Under the pieces are notes generated by a model, which ran no database searches, was not told the DNA's origin, and saw only the letters and a list, made by a program, of their open reading frames with translations. The position numbers were made by a program, and so were the translations under genes. Shown here in pieces: positions 19,301 through 27,388 of a DNA stretch of 64,000 nucleotides. The stretch is taken from positions 165,176 to 229,175 of the forward strand of contig NZ_DLHN01000027.1 of NCBI RefSeq assembly GCF_002483235.1, read 5' to 3'. Position 1 is the first letter of the stretch, and every line of letters starts with the position of its first letter. This stretch comes from Pedobacter glucosidilyticus. GTDB taxonomy: Bacteria; Bacteroidota; Bacteroidia; Sphingobacteriales; Sphingobacteriaceae.

Positions 19301-20543
19301 CATCTTTAATTTACTTTCAAACGCATTTAAACATACTCATGCTGGTAATACTATCCAATTTTCTGTAACTAAAAATTCAGAAAATCAGCAATTAGAAATT
19401 AAGGTATCAAATTCTGGGTATAATTTGTCTAAAGAGGAATTATCTAATTTGTTTGACAGGTTTTTTGTTGTTGATGATACCCAGCAAAGCAAAATAAGCT
19501 CGGGTATTGGTTTAGCATTTACCAGAGAGCTGGTTAACCTTTTAAAAGGAGATATAGCAGTTTCATCAGAAAATAACTGGATTTTTTTCACAGTAAAACT
19601 ACCACTTAACTACATTCCTGCCGAGGAAGAAAAACTGAAACACAGTATTGATAAATTAGATAAACCATCTTATTTACTAACTTCTATGGCTATTGAACAA
19701 GATGGCACTGAAGAGAAAATTATATTTGATAATAATAAGCAAGCGGTTCTAAATAGTGTTGAAAATCAAGACAAAAAAAGCATTTTAATTATTGAAGATG
19801 AGCCTTCCATTAGGTACTTATTAAAAGATATTCTAAAAGATGTCTATAATGTTTATGAGGCCGAGAATGGAAAAAAAGCATTAGATATTGTAAGGAAAAT
19901 AATCCCTAACCTTATCATAAGTGATATTATGATGCCTGATATGAGCGGATTAGAAGTTTGTAACATCATTAAAAACACACCCGAAACTTGCCATATTCCA
20001 TTTATTATCCTATCAGCCAGGGGAACTATTGAACAGAAAAACGAAGGTTATGAGGCTGGCGCCGATGCTTACCTTCCTAAGCCATTTCATACAGAGAATT
20101 TACTGTTAAGGGTAAGAAAATTGTTGGAATATCAACAAAGGTTACATGATTTATTTAATAAAGATCAATCTCCAATAAAAATTCCTGATGTTGGAATGAA
20201 ACATAATGACAAAGAATTTTTGGAGCAAACTATTGCTTTAATAGAAGAGAAAATGGACGATGAAAGTTTAGATGCCGTTTATCTGGAAAACAAGCTAGGA
20301 ATGAGTAAGGCAAACTTTTATAAAAAGTTAAAAGCTTTGTCGAACATGACACCTGGAGAATTAATTAAGAGTATTCGTTTACAACAAGCAAGCGAATTAT
20401 TAAAAAATTCTGAGCTTACAGTTTTAGAAATATTTTATAAAACAGGCTTTAGTAATCTATCTTATTTTTACCGCGAGTTTAAAAAGAAGTATAATTGTTC
20501 TCCAGCAGAATACAGAGCAAAACATAAGTTACCCCTACATTAA
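16341..20543 (+). CDS. Hybrid two-component system regulator (HTCS) of the PUL
   Basis: A 1400-residue one-piece sensor and regulator. A signal/TM segment near residues 30-48 (LLLFFLLLVQQTSYA) exports the sensor. Residues about 60-700 are two-component-regulator propeller repeats (LWFGTWDG, LWIGTDGSG, IWASTNKGL), about 720-800 a Y_Y_Y domain, and about 812-838 a transmembrane helix. The kinase has H876 in NIAHELQTPLT and an N-box NLLSNAFKHT. The receiver has D1195 in SDIMMPDMSG. An AraC-type HTH pair closes the protein (SKANFYKKLKALSNMTPGEL, FSNLSYFYREFKKKY). HTCS proteins sense periplasmic oligosaccharide and activate their PUL. The only start I can place is TTG 16341; no ATG fits before the signal. 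Conserved sites at 9331, 20643 and 27174 are its likely targets. Confidence 0.95.
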   Translation: MLFFCRFLIKLFERITSLYKDIFKLKISNGTLLLFFLLLVQQTSYAQARFFSQQLDNSTGLSNSCLNSIYQDSDKLMWFGTWDGLSMYDGSSFHIFEYSQSNTKKSIRSNIIYQIKEDKNKNIWIATIEGISKYDKLTGNFEHYFYSKDLNDKVINKGFLLAKDLDGTIYGIQKTDSFVNYYDTKTSNFKRCDLPEFKQGKISKIISDYANRLWIVTRGGGLQAYQKRNNKFTKIKNLNLPDDVVDVYDVNSTIFYTTSNKQLFKANEQLNFKQVAVLPNALKAITFFKNNYILAWSSKGLAEYNTDFKPSNNLEDELQPLQNTRITSLYVGSQNILWIGTDGSGVVKIAEKQNHFGLVKQLPGGGKINTPIRAFNEVDHQLWIGTKGNGIITISNLGKPNASSSSIKTFYSVYGLLDNCVYSIQKGKDNFVYVGSDALGVTLYDQQQKKWYTWDKILEHDKYDSFNSVHSILIDRDSSVWLGLETFGLIHVKIKRNKTGLPTIQYLRKYPYTGNRFGPGNNVIYTLENGNNNQLYVGCRYGGLSIFNKKTKTFRTINAFSYKNSLSNNDVLALYKDKTNKLWIGTSYGLNYIEEKDLIKDKPVFKKITKENGLPNNTVHTITQDNEGFIWASTNKGLVKINPTSLQIVRFKAADGLQSDEFSDNAVWKNSEGYLFFGGIYGFNYFLPKNIKTNNYQPNLLLSEIQMAGLSEEVSQFNILSAKNNARPKEYILSPGDNFFELRIKAIDYTGSEKSNYTYFLEGNDKVWHYLSQDNKITYSNIPPGNYTLKLKWSNESGVWTNEVIAFNLQIKQYFWLTWIAFLGYFIIAASGLYVFYRYRRNKVKMQYELSMEHMLREKDEEVHQEQLNFFTNIAHELQTPLTLILGSLERYFLKAKTDTKQGHNYFLSIVNQQASRLNYLVYQLLEFRKAEAGHLKNHYSYVNISKLLTNISELFLHVNDQDKFYYTANIEPDIETWVDKDKLEKIIFNLLSNAFKHTHAGNTIQFSVTKNSENQQLEIKVSNSGYNLSKEELSNLFDRFFVVDDTQQSKISSGIGLAFTRELVNLLKGDIAVSSENNWIFFTVKLPLNYIPAEEEKLKHSIDKLDKPSYLLTSMAIEQDGTEEKIIFDNNKQAVLNSVENQDKKSILIIEDEPSIRYLLKDILKDVYNVYEAENGKKALDIVRKIIPNLIISDIMMPDMSGLEVCNIIKNTPETCHIPFIILSARGTIEQKNEGYEAGADAYLPKPFHTENLLLRVRKLLEYQQRLHDLFNKDQSPIKIPDVGMKHNDKEFLEQTIALIEEKMDDESLDAVYLENKLGMSKANFYKKLKALSNMTPGELIKSIRLQQASELLKNSELTVLEIFYKTGFSNLSYFYREFKKKYNCSPAEYRAKHKLPLH

Positions 20544-20642
20544 GTTTTAGAAAAGCATTTCTGTATTATTCAAATTAGCTTTCGAGATTTCAATATTAAA
20601 CGGCTTTAAAACACAGTTTTAGGACTAAAATATAATATTTAA

Positions 20643-20697
20643 ATACTATAGTACAATAAGTCATTTTAGGATAAACGTAACATTGTATTCATTAAAA
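20643..20697 (+). promoter_or_regulatory. Putative PUL regulatory site (copy 2)
   Basis: A 55-bp block identical at 48 of 55 positions, without gaps, to 27174-27228. It begins with the palindrome TACTATAGTA leading into TACAAT, then ATAAACGTAA and ATTGTA, so TACAAT and ATTGTA form an inverted pair. It lies 46 bp before the next ATG and just after the HTCS gene. Conservation in otherwise diverged non-coding DNA implies function. Confidence 0.7.
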
Positions 20698-20743
20698 AAC
20701 ACTTTTTTTTTAATGTTAACCATACCAATTAATCCTAAAAGAA

Positions 20744-22039
20744 ATGAAAAAAACTTTACTTATTTCAGCGCTTGCATGCTATTTCGGAATTAAAGCTCAT
20801 GCGCAAACAACGTTATTTTCTCAAAATTTTAATAGTAGTGCAGTACTAACAGATTATTACAATGTATCTCCTACCACCAACCAGTTTGATAATATTGTTA
20901 GTGGCAATCCTACTAATGCTGCTATATCAATTAATAATAACGCATTAAGACTAGTAAAAACAGGGGCTTTTAATGGTGGTGCAAATACTTTTTATGCTAT
21001 TCGTAGTACAGCAATAGGTAGTGGTTCAAATTTAGATTTAGTTCAATACAAGTTTGATTATACAGTTTCAAACATTACCACTATATCTACTACTGGAATA
21101 CCGAATTATCATTTTTTGGTTGGAAGTTCAGTTACAAATGATGCTGCTGCCGTAAATTACCATAGTAAAGTAACCATTACTCATACCAATACTACAACAG
21201 CTCCATTTACCTGGTATATTGCAAATAATAACACAAGTAATACGCTTTATAGCGGAACACAGACCATTACCTTAATTGCCAACAACTCTGGAGCAGTAAA
21301 ATCCTACATTGCGCCTGACGGTTCAACTACATCAGTTGCTAATGATGCTTATGATATTTGGGTAGGTACTACTTTAGAGGTAAATGATTTAGCCGCTTTA
21401 AATACCGGCGATATCTTATCAAAATTTAAATTTGGATTGCCTGCCAATACATTAGCTGCAACGTTTGATGTTGACAATATAGTTGTAACATCATTACCAA
21501 CCACTTTACCTATCTCTTTAACCTCTTTCACAGCCAAAGCGGTAGATAAAAACATCTTATTGAACTGGACAACAGCTTCAGAAGAAAATAACGATTATTT
21601 TGAGATTCAACACTCTGCTAATGGAAAATCTTTTACCACAATTGGTAAACTCAATGGAGCAGGAACTTCTAAAGTTGTTAAAGATTACTCGTTTACAGAT
21701 GAAAACCCGTTTGCTGGCACTAATTATTACAAATTAATACAGCATGATTTTGATGGTAAAACCTCTGAGTTTATCACATCCGCTAGTTCAAAAATTGCGG
21801 CTTCGCAGCTTTCTGCTTATGCAACTTCAACAGATGTAAACATTACACTTTCATCACCAAATAATACAAAAGGTAAATTACAACTTTTTGATATTTCAGG
21901 ACGAAAATTATCAGAAACCACAGTTGACGTAAATAAAGGATACAATACGTTTTCTCTACCATCAACACTTCAAAGCGGCATACATATTTTAAGATATACA
22001 ACAGAAAGCGAAATCATTAATCAGAAGTTTTTGAGATAA
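20744..22039 (+). CDS. Secreted protein with T9SS type A sorting domain
   Basis: 431 residues. Signal peptide MKKTLLISALACYFGIKAHA. Residues about 20-250 are an uncharacterised beta-rich region (asparagine- and threonine-rich, no known catalytic motif seen), possibly a jelly-roll binding domain. From about 262 a fibronectin-like stretch (LLNWTTASEENNDYFEIQHS, GTNYYKLIQHDFDG) precedes a C-terminal T9SS tail (LQLFDISGRKL, LQSGIHILRY, NQKFLR). The tail sends the protein through the type IX secretion system to the surface or medium. It is the first gene behind the conserved site at 20643 and is probably induced with the PUL. Its target glycan and activity are unknown. Confidence 0.8.
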   Translation: MKKTLLISALACYFGIKAHAQTTLFSQNFNSSAVLTDYYNVSPTTNQFDNIVSGNPTNAAISINNNALRLVKTGAFNGGANTFYAIRSTAIGSGSNLDLVQYKFDYTVSNITTISTTGIPNYHFLVGSSVTNDAAAVNYHSKVTITHTNTTTAPFTWYIANNNTSNTLYSGTQTITLIANNSGAVKSYIAPDGSTTSVANDAYDIWVGTTLEVNDLAALNTGDILSKFKFGLPANTLAATFDVDNIVVTSLPTTLPISLTSFTAKAVDKNILLNWTTASEENNDYFEIQHSANGKSFTTIGKLNGAGTSKVVKDYSFTDENPFAGTNYYKLIQHDFDGKTSEFITSASSKIAASQLSAYATSTDVNITLSSPNNTKGKLQLFDISGRKLSETTVDVNKGYNTFSLPSTLQSGIHILRYTTESEIINQKFLR

Positions 22040-22089
22040 CTAATTCTGCGACTTTAAAGAAAACTAACTATTAACCTAAATTAAACTTA

Positions 22090-23460
22090 ATGCGACGAAT
22101 AAGCCATTTTAATGATTCTAAGATTTTAAGTAAACTTTTTCCAGTTGAACTAAGTTTAAAAATGTTTTTTCAAAAATTTTTTCTTATGCTAATCACTCCT
22201 TTCCAAAAGGCTGTACAACATCGTGTGCAATTAATTCCAATACTACTATTAACCATAACAATGGTATTATTTTCATGTAAAAAGACAGCTCCTACTGAAG
22301 ATAAAAAGCTAGTTATTAAGGATTTATTTGTTGAACGCGAGCCTTATAATTTTATTCTAGGCACACATGCTATATCAGGTAGCTATCAATTTACAACCAA
22401 TGTTAGTTTAATAGAACAAGCACAAAAAGTGAGAGAGATGGGCTCTAACATTCTTAAAATCTCTTTAGGTAAAGACGCTACTAGTATTTATAAAATTAAT
22501 GAGACATTTCCTAGTAAAACCACATTAGAACTTTTCTCCAATAATGCAGCTTATAAAATAGCCTGTGACATGGATTTTAAGTATATCTTTCTTTGGGTTC
22601 ATACTTTAACAAATGTTGATTGGAAGAGCACTATTAGTCCTAAGAATGAGAAAATTTTATACGATGAAATGTACAAGTTTGCCACTTATCTTCTCAATAG
22701 GTATGACAATTCAGGAAAAACATTTTTTATAGGAAATTGGGAAGGTGATTGGTTATTGATTCCTAATTATGATGCTAGCGTAACACCATCAGCAGCTTCT
22801 TTAAACAACATGGCTAAGTGGTTTCAGATAAGACAAAGGGCCATTGATGATGCTAAAGCGGCATCTACATCTAAAAATGTTTATATGTATCATTACATAG
22901 AGGCTAATTTAGTTAAGAAGGGTATGAATGGCCAACCCTGTGTTGCACAATCTGTAATACCTCAAGTAAATGTAGATTTAATTTCATATTCCAGTTATGA
23001 ATCAATCAAAGGTCCAAACTATGATGCAAAAAAGAATGATTTAACAGCTGCTTTTAATTATCTAGAATCAAAGCTTCAGCCAAAGCCTTCACTACCATTT
23101 TCTAAAAGAGTTTTTATTGGAGAATACGGTTTTCAGGCAGATGCCACAAGACCTACCACGCTACAACAGCAATTCAATCAAAGCAAAGAAATAATGAAAA
23201 TAGCCTTTGAGCTCAATTTACCATTTGCATTACACTGGCAAATGTATAATAATGAATATGATAATATTACCAAAGCCTCCAAAAATATGTCGCTGATTAA
23301 TGAACAAGGAGAGAAAACAAGGTTATATAGCCTTCATCAGGATTTTTACCAAAAAATGAATGCTTACCTTAAAGAAGAAAAGTTAAAGAATAATACTTAT
23401 CCAACTTCAGAACAATTTAGAACTAAAGCTATAGAAGTATTATCCACACTCACATTTTAG
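22090..23460 (+). CDS. Lipoprotein with putative (beta/alpha)-barrel glycosidase-like domain, paralog of 32017-33240
   Basis: 456 residues. The hydrophobic signal and lipobox (ILLLTITMVLFSC, Cys about residue 58) come after an unusually long N-terminus, so the true start may be an internal Met near residue 25 or 33. I do not recognise a named family. The protein is clearly homologous to the gene at 32017: both share NWEGDW, a Y-H-x-I-E-x-N segment (YHYIEANLVKKGMNGQPC), a G-E-[YI]-G motif and an HWQMYNNE/QWELYCNE block. The order and spacing look like a clan GH-A barrel, with E218 (NWEGDW) and E345 (GEYG) as candidate acid/base and nucleophile. The PUL context supports a glycan-cleaving role. 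This is inference. Confidence 0.65.
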   Translation: MRRISHFNDSKILSKLFPVELSLKMFFQKFFLMLITPFQKAVQHRVQLIPILLLTITMVLFSCKKTAPTEDKKLVIKDLFVEREPYNFILGTHAISGSYQFTTNVSLIEQAQKVREMGSNILKISLGKDATSIYKINETFPSKTTLELFSNNAAYKIACDMDFKYIFLWVHTLTNVDWKSTISPKNEKILYDEMYKFATYLLNRYDNSGKTFFIGNWEGDWLLIPNYDASVTPSAASLNNMAKWFQIRQRAIDDAKAASTSKNVYMYHYIEANLVKKGMNGQPCVAQSVIPQVNVDLISYSSYESIKGPNYDAKKNDLTAAFNYLESKLQPKPSLPFSKRVFIGEYGFQADATRPTTLQQQFNQSKEIMKIAFELNLPFALHWQMYNNEYDNITKASKNMSLINEQGEKTRLYSLHQDFYQKMNAYLKEEKLKNNTYPTSEQFRTKAIEVLSTLTF

Positions 23461-23803
23461 TGGTTTTTGAAACATCTTATATACATGAATTTGATCTTCA
23501 AAAAAAATCTCTCATCCATTAAAGGATAATGAGTTTCTATAATTAAGTAATTATACCTGTTGTGCATTTAGAAATTAGAAGAAATAAGATTGTTAATTCG
23601 GTTAAAATATTTTAAAACCTCTATACTAAACTTAGATAAAGGCTATATAGAGAAGAAATTTAGACTTTTTTTTAAGCTCTTCGAATATCTTATTAAATGT
23701 ACCGATGAGAAGAAACCAGCATAACTGAATCTTAATTTTAAACTTACAGAAACTAGTTACACACTCCCAATGGTCTCATAAATTAATGGACTATTAGAAA
23801 CCA
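23461..23803. other. Intergenic stretch, nothing recognised
   Basis: 343 bp of AT-rich sequence with no open frame worth calling, no strong hairpin and no copy of the conserved PUL site. It must contain at most a weak promoter for the GH116 gene. Confidence 0.5.
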
Positions 23804-26377
23804 ATGAAATATAATCAAATGAACATAAAGAGTCTTGTATCACTATTCATAATTTTTTCCGGTCTACAACTTAGGGCTCAGGATCAAGATGACTGGCCTA
23901 TTTTAAAGCATTACGACCAAAATCACCTCCGAAATATTGCACTCCCTTTGGGAGGTATAGGTACTGGTACGGTTTCTTTAGGAGGACGTGGAGAGCTGCG
24001 TGATTGGCAGATCATGAATAAGCCTGGGATTGGCTACAGCACTGTAACTGCCGGAAACAACGCTCCTTTCTTTGCTATTTTTATGCAGCCTGCAAATGAA
24101 AAACCTATTACCAGAGCGCTCATTGGTCCTGTAGATGATACTGAATATCAGCATTACGAAGGTAGGCCCGTTAACCAGCATGGTTTCCCAAGATTTGCAA
24201 ATGCGAGTTTTGATGCTTCTTATCCTGTAGGGATGGTCAACCTATCAGACCCTAATTTGCCATTAAAAGTTAAAATCATCGGGTTTAACCCTTTAGTTCC
24301 CGGAGATGCAGATGCAAGCGGACTTCCAATTGCTGTACTTACCTATCAGGTTACAAACTTAACATCAAAGCCAATGACCGTTTCTGTTTGTGGTTCTATG
24401 CGCAATTTTGTGGGAAGAGATGGCAGCAATTATCATCGCGATTGGAAAGGTGACTTTATTCCTGATGGCGCAAAACAAAACCAAAATATTTTTAAAGACA
24501 ATGGGAAGTTTAGAGGCATTTATATGTACTCTGACAGTGTAAATAAAGCTGATCCTGCTTTTGGTACCATTGGTTTGCTAACCGATGAAAAATCTGGAGT
24601 AAGCTACCGTAGGTCTTCTTTAGCCGACGGCTGGGTGGGGCTTTCCACACTAGATTTTTGGGACGATTTTAGCGTAGATGGCGAACTAACCGACAAAATA
24701 AAATTAAATGACAATGACCCCATGGCATCTCTGGCGGTTAAAAAAGAAATAGCTCCTAACAGTACAGAAACCTTTCAGTTTTATATCACTTGGAATTTCC
24801 CCAACAGATTTGCATGGTCTAAAACCGTTGTAGGTAATTATTATAGCACTAAATATGAAAATGCTTGGGATGTAGCAGAAAAAGTTATCCCACAAATTCC
24901 TGCTTTAAAGCAAAAGACAAAACTCTTTTTAAATGCGTTTATCAATTCTTCCTTACCCTTAACGGTAAAAGAAGCAGCACTTTTTAACCTCAGTACGCTC
25001 CGTTCTCAAACGGTGTTTCGGATAAAGGATGGACACATGATGGCATGGGAAGGCGTGATGGACGAATTTGGATCTTGTAAAGGTTCATGTACCCATGTCT
25101 GGAATTATGAGGTAGCCACTCCTTTCCTTTATGGTGATTTAGCAAAAACTATGAGGGATGTAGAATTTAATTATGCCTCCAGAGATAATGGTTTTATGTC
25201 CTTCAGAGCAAATTTACCATTATCGGAAGCATCTAAAGGCCCCATAGCTGCTGCCGATGGGCAAATGGGTACCATCATGAAGTTTTATAGAGAATGGCAA
25301 TTATCTGGTGATAATAAATTTTTGAAGGATAATTGGCCTAAAGTAAAAAATGCTTTGGCTTTTGCTTGGGTTAAAGGCGGATGGGACGGTGATGTAGATG
25401 GCGTGATGGAAGGATGCCAGCATAACACCATGGATGTTGAGTACTATGGGTCAAACCCGCAAATGCAGTTTTGGTATTTAGGAGCATTACGGGCAGCAGA
25501 AGAAATGGCCAAATTTTTAAAAGATGATGCCTTTGCCAAAAAGTGTAACCTATTGTTTAAAAAAGGAAGTGCATGGACAGATGCAAACCTTTTCAATGGA
25601 GAATATTATATCCATAAAATTCAGCTACCTACAACTGACATTTTTCCAGGACTAAGAGGCGGAGGCAAAATAGATATCAGTAAAATGAAAAATCCAAACT
25701 TTCAGTTGGGAAAAGGCTGTCTGGTTGATCAGTTAGTTGGGCAATACATGGCACATATCTGTGGATTGGGTTACCTAGCTAAGAAGGAAAATATTGCTAC
25801 TACGCTAAAATCAATTATGAAATATAATTACGTTGAAGATTTCTCTTCTACATTTAACAACATGCGCTCTTTCGTAATGGGTAAGGAAAGCGGACTGATT
25901 ATGGCGAGCTGGCCAAACGGACGAGAAAAAGTTCCTTTCCCTTATTTTTCTGAGTCTATGACCGGTTTTGAATATACCGCTGCCGTAGGGATGATGTATG
26001 AAGGGCAGACAGACAATGCATTAAAATGTGTTAATAGTATCAGAGAAAGGTTTGACGGACGAAAAAGAAATCCTTATGATGAGCCTGAATGTGGTCATCA
26101 TTATGGTAGAGCCATGGCTAGTTGGGCCTCTATTCTAGCGCTAAGCGGCTTTCAATATTCAGGAGTAAAAGGCAGTATTTCATTCACTTCAAATCCTGGC
26201 ACCTATTTCTGGAGTAATGGATATGCTTGGGGTACCTGTAAAGTAGAAAATAAAAAAGCAACAATAACTGTTTTAAATGGTACGCTTTCATTTTCAAGGT
26301 TCAGTTTAGGTAATATATCAACGAAAATAAAGCCCATTATTTTGGAAGCTGGCCAACATAAAGAAATCAATCTGTAA
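23804..26377 (+). CDS. Glycoside hydrolase family 116 (GBA2-like) enzyme
   Basis: 857 residues with a signal peptide (MNIKSLVSLFIIFSGLQLRA; this Met, residue 7, may be the true start). Residues about 35-350 form the GBA2-type N-terminal beta-domain (IALPLGGIGTGTVSLGGRGE). The C-terminal (alpha/alpha)6 barrel (DUF608) holds the catalytic motifs: THVWNYEVATPFLYGDL with probable nucleophile E436, and HNTMDVEYYGSN with probable acid/base D544, plus ESMTGFEYTAAVGMMYEG. GH116 enzymes are retaining beta-glucosidases, beta-xylosidases or N-acetylglucosaminidases. An exo-acting periplasmic or surface role in trimming PUL oligosaccharides fits. The next gene starts 2 bp after the stop. Confidence 0.92.
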   Translation: MKYNQMNIKSLVSLFIIFSGLQLRAQDQDDWPILKHYDQNHLRNIALPLGGIGTGTVSLGGRGELRDWQIMNKPGIGYSTVTAGNNAPFFAIFMQPANEKPITRALIGPVDDTEYQHYEGRPVNQHGFPRFANASFDASYPVGMVNLSDPNLPLKVKIIGFNPLVPGDADASGLPIAVLTYQVTNLTSKPMTVSVCGSMRNFVGRDGSNYHRDWKGDFIPDGAKQNQNIFKDNGKFRGIYMYSDSVNKADPAFGTIGLLTDEKSGVSYRRSSLADGWVGLSTLDFWDDFSVDGELTDKIKLNDNDPMASLAVKKEIAPNSTETFQFYITWNFPNRFAWSKTVVGNYYSTKYENAWDVAEKVIPQIPALKQKTKLFLNAFINSSLPLTVKEAALFNLSTLRSQTVFRIKDGHMMAWEGVMDEFGSCKGSCTHVWNYEVATPFLYGDLAKTMRDVEFNYASRDNGFMSFRANLPLSEASKGPIAAADGQMGTIMKFYREWQLSGDNKFLKDNWPKVKNALAFAWVKGGWDGDVDGVMEGCQHNTMDVEYYGSNPQMQFWYLGALRAAEEMAKFLKDDAFAKKCNLLFKKGSAWTDANLFNGEYYIHKIQLPTTDIFPGLRGGGKIDISKMKNPNFQLGKGCLVDQLVGQYMAHICGLGYLAKKENIATTLKSIMKYNYVEDFSSTFNNMRSFVMGKESGLIMASWPNGREKVPFPYFSESMTGFEYTAAVGMMYEGQTDNALKCVNSIRERFDGRKRNPYDEPECGHHYGRAMASWASILALSGFQYSGVKGSISFTSNPGTYFWSNGYAWGTCKVENKKATITVLNGTLSFSRFSLGNISTKIKPIILEAGQHKEINL

Positions 26378-26379
26378 AT

Positions 26380-26955
26380 ATGGTAAGAATATTAAAATAC
26401 TTTTTAGCCGTTTTAATGATAGCTACTTGTGGTATGGGTTGTAAAAATGAGGCTTCAAAAATAGAGAAATCAACTTCAGATTCTTGGAAACCAAAACTTA
26501 AAAACAAGCTTTCAGAGTACGGTCACAGGAACTGGATTTTAATTGTTGACAAAGCTTTTCCATTGCAGAATTCTACTGGTATCGTAACAATTGATACCCA
26601 TGAAGGCTTGCTAAAAGTACTTGATTATACTTTAGGTCAAATCGATAGCTTATCTCATGTAAAACCTATAATCTTTACAGATAAAGAACTCAACTATATC
26701 ACCAAAGAGCAGGTTGAAGATATTGGTGATTACCGAACTGCGTTGTTAGAACATATTAGAAAATATCAGCCTAAAAGTATGTTGCATGATTCTGTTTTTG
26801 TAGATATTTATAAAGCTTCCAAATTGTTTCAGGTGCTTGTTTTAAAAACAGATGAAGTAATACCCTATTCTTCGGTATTTATCCAATTGGATTGTAAGTA
26901 CTGGACTACTGAGAAAGAGCATAATTTAAGAACTAAAATGAGATTTCTTCCTTAA
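26380..26955 (+). CDS. Lipoprotein with RbsD/FucU-like domain
   Basis: 191 residues, start ATG 2 bp after the GH116 stop. Signal and lipobox MIATCGMGC (Cys about residue 21). The segment KLSEYGHRNWILIVDKAFPL has the pattern of RbsD/FucU sugar mutarotases, where a conserved His follows Gly and an Asp lies in I..D..FP. The rest (IVTIDTHEGLLKVLDYTLGQ) fits a small alpha/beta protein. RbsD/FucU proteins are normally cytoplasmic and convert pyranose anomers; a lipoprotein version would act outside the cytoplasm, near the GH116 product. The family assignment is from motif likeness only, and could be wrong. Confidence 0.5.
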   Translation: MVRILKYFLAVLMIATCGMGCKNEASKIEKSTSDSWKPKLKNKLSEYGHRNWILIVDKAFPLQNSTGIVTIDTHEGLLKVLDYTLGQIDSLSHVKPIIFTDKELNYITKEQVEDIGDYRTALLEHIRKYQPKSMLHDSVFVDIYKASKLFQVLVLKTDEVIPYSSVFIQLDCKYWTTEKEHNLRTKMRFLP

Positions 26956-27173
26956 GCCCTGAAACAGGACAATTTGACTAGATATTTTTACAAATTTTAA
27001 GGGTAATTATACTTTTTCATTAGAGATAGACTTTTTATACCACTTTTAGTAAGAATCTGGCTTGCACATAATAGATATTATTCATGCCTTTACTTAACCT
27101 TCCTCATCGGGAATTAAAGTTAATGATTTACTTGCTTAAGGATTATTGTTTTAGACTCATATATAACTTTTAG

Positions 27174-27228
27174 ATACTATAGTACAATCATTCACTTGAG
27201 GATAAACGTAAAATTGTTCTCATTAAAA
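27174..27228 (+). promoter_or_regulatory. Putative PUL regulatory site (copy 3)
   Basis: Matches 20643-20697 at 48 of 55 positions with no gap (ATACTATAGTACAAT, then AGGATAAACGTAA, ATTGT and TCATTAAAA). It is 160 bp before the sulfatase ATG, so it heads the second half of the PUL (27389-35870). The flanks 26956-27173 and 27229-27388 are AT-rich and show no gene and no resemblance to the flanks of the first copy. Confidence 0.7.
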
Positions 27229-27388
27229 TGATAGAATAAAATTTTTATAACAGAAAGATAAAATCAAAAATTATAAACATTTAGTCTCTGCATTTTCTAA
27301 AGCCCATTATAAATTAAAATAGTAACCTATTATTCAGTTATTCTATTCATTTAAATATCAAATGATAGAAAATTTTTAAACGAAAAAT

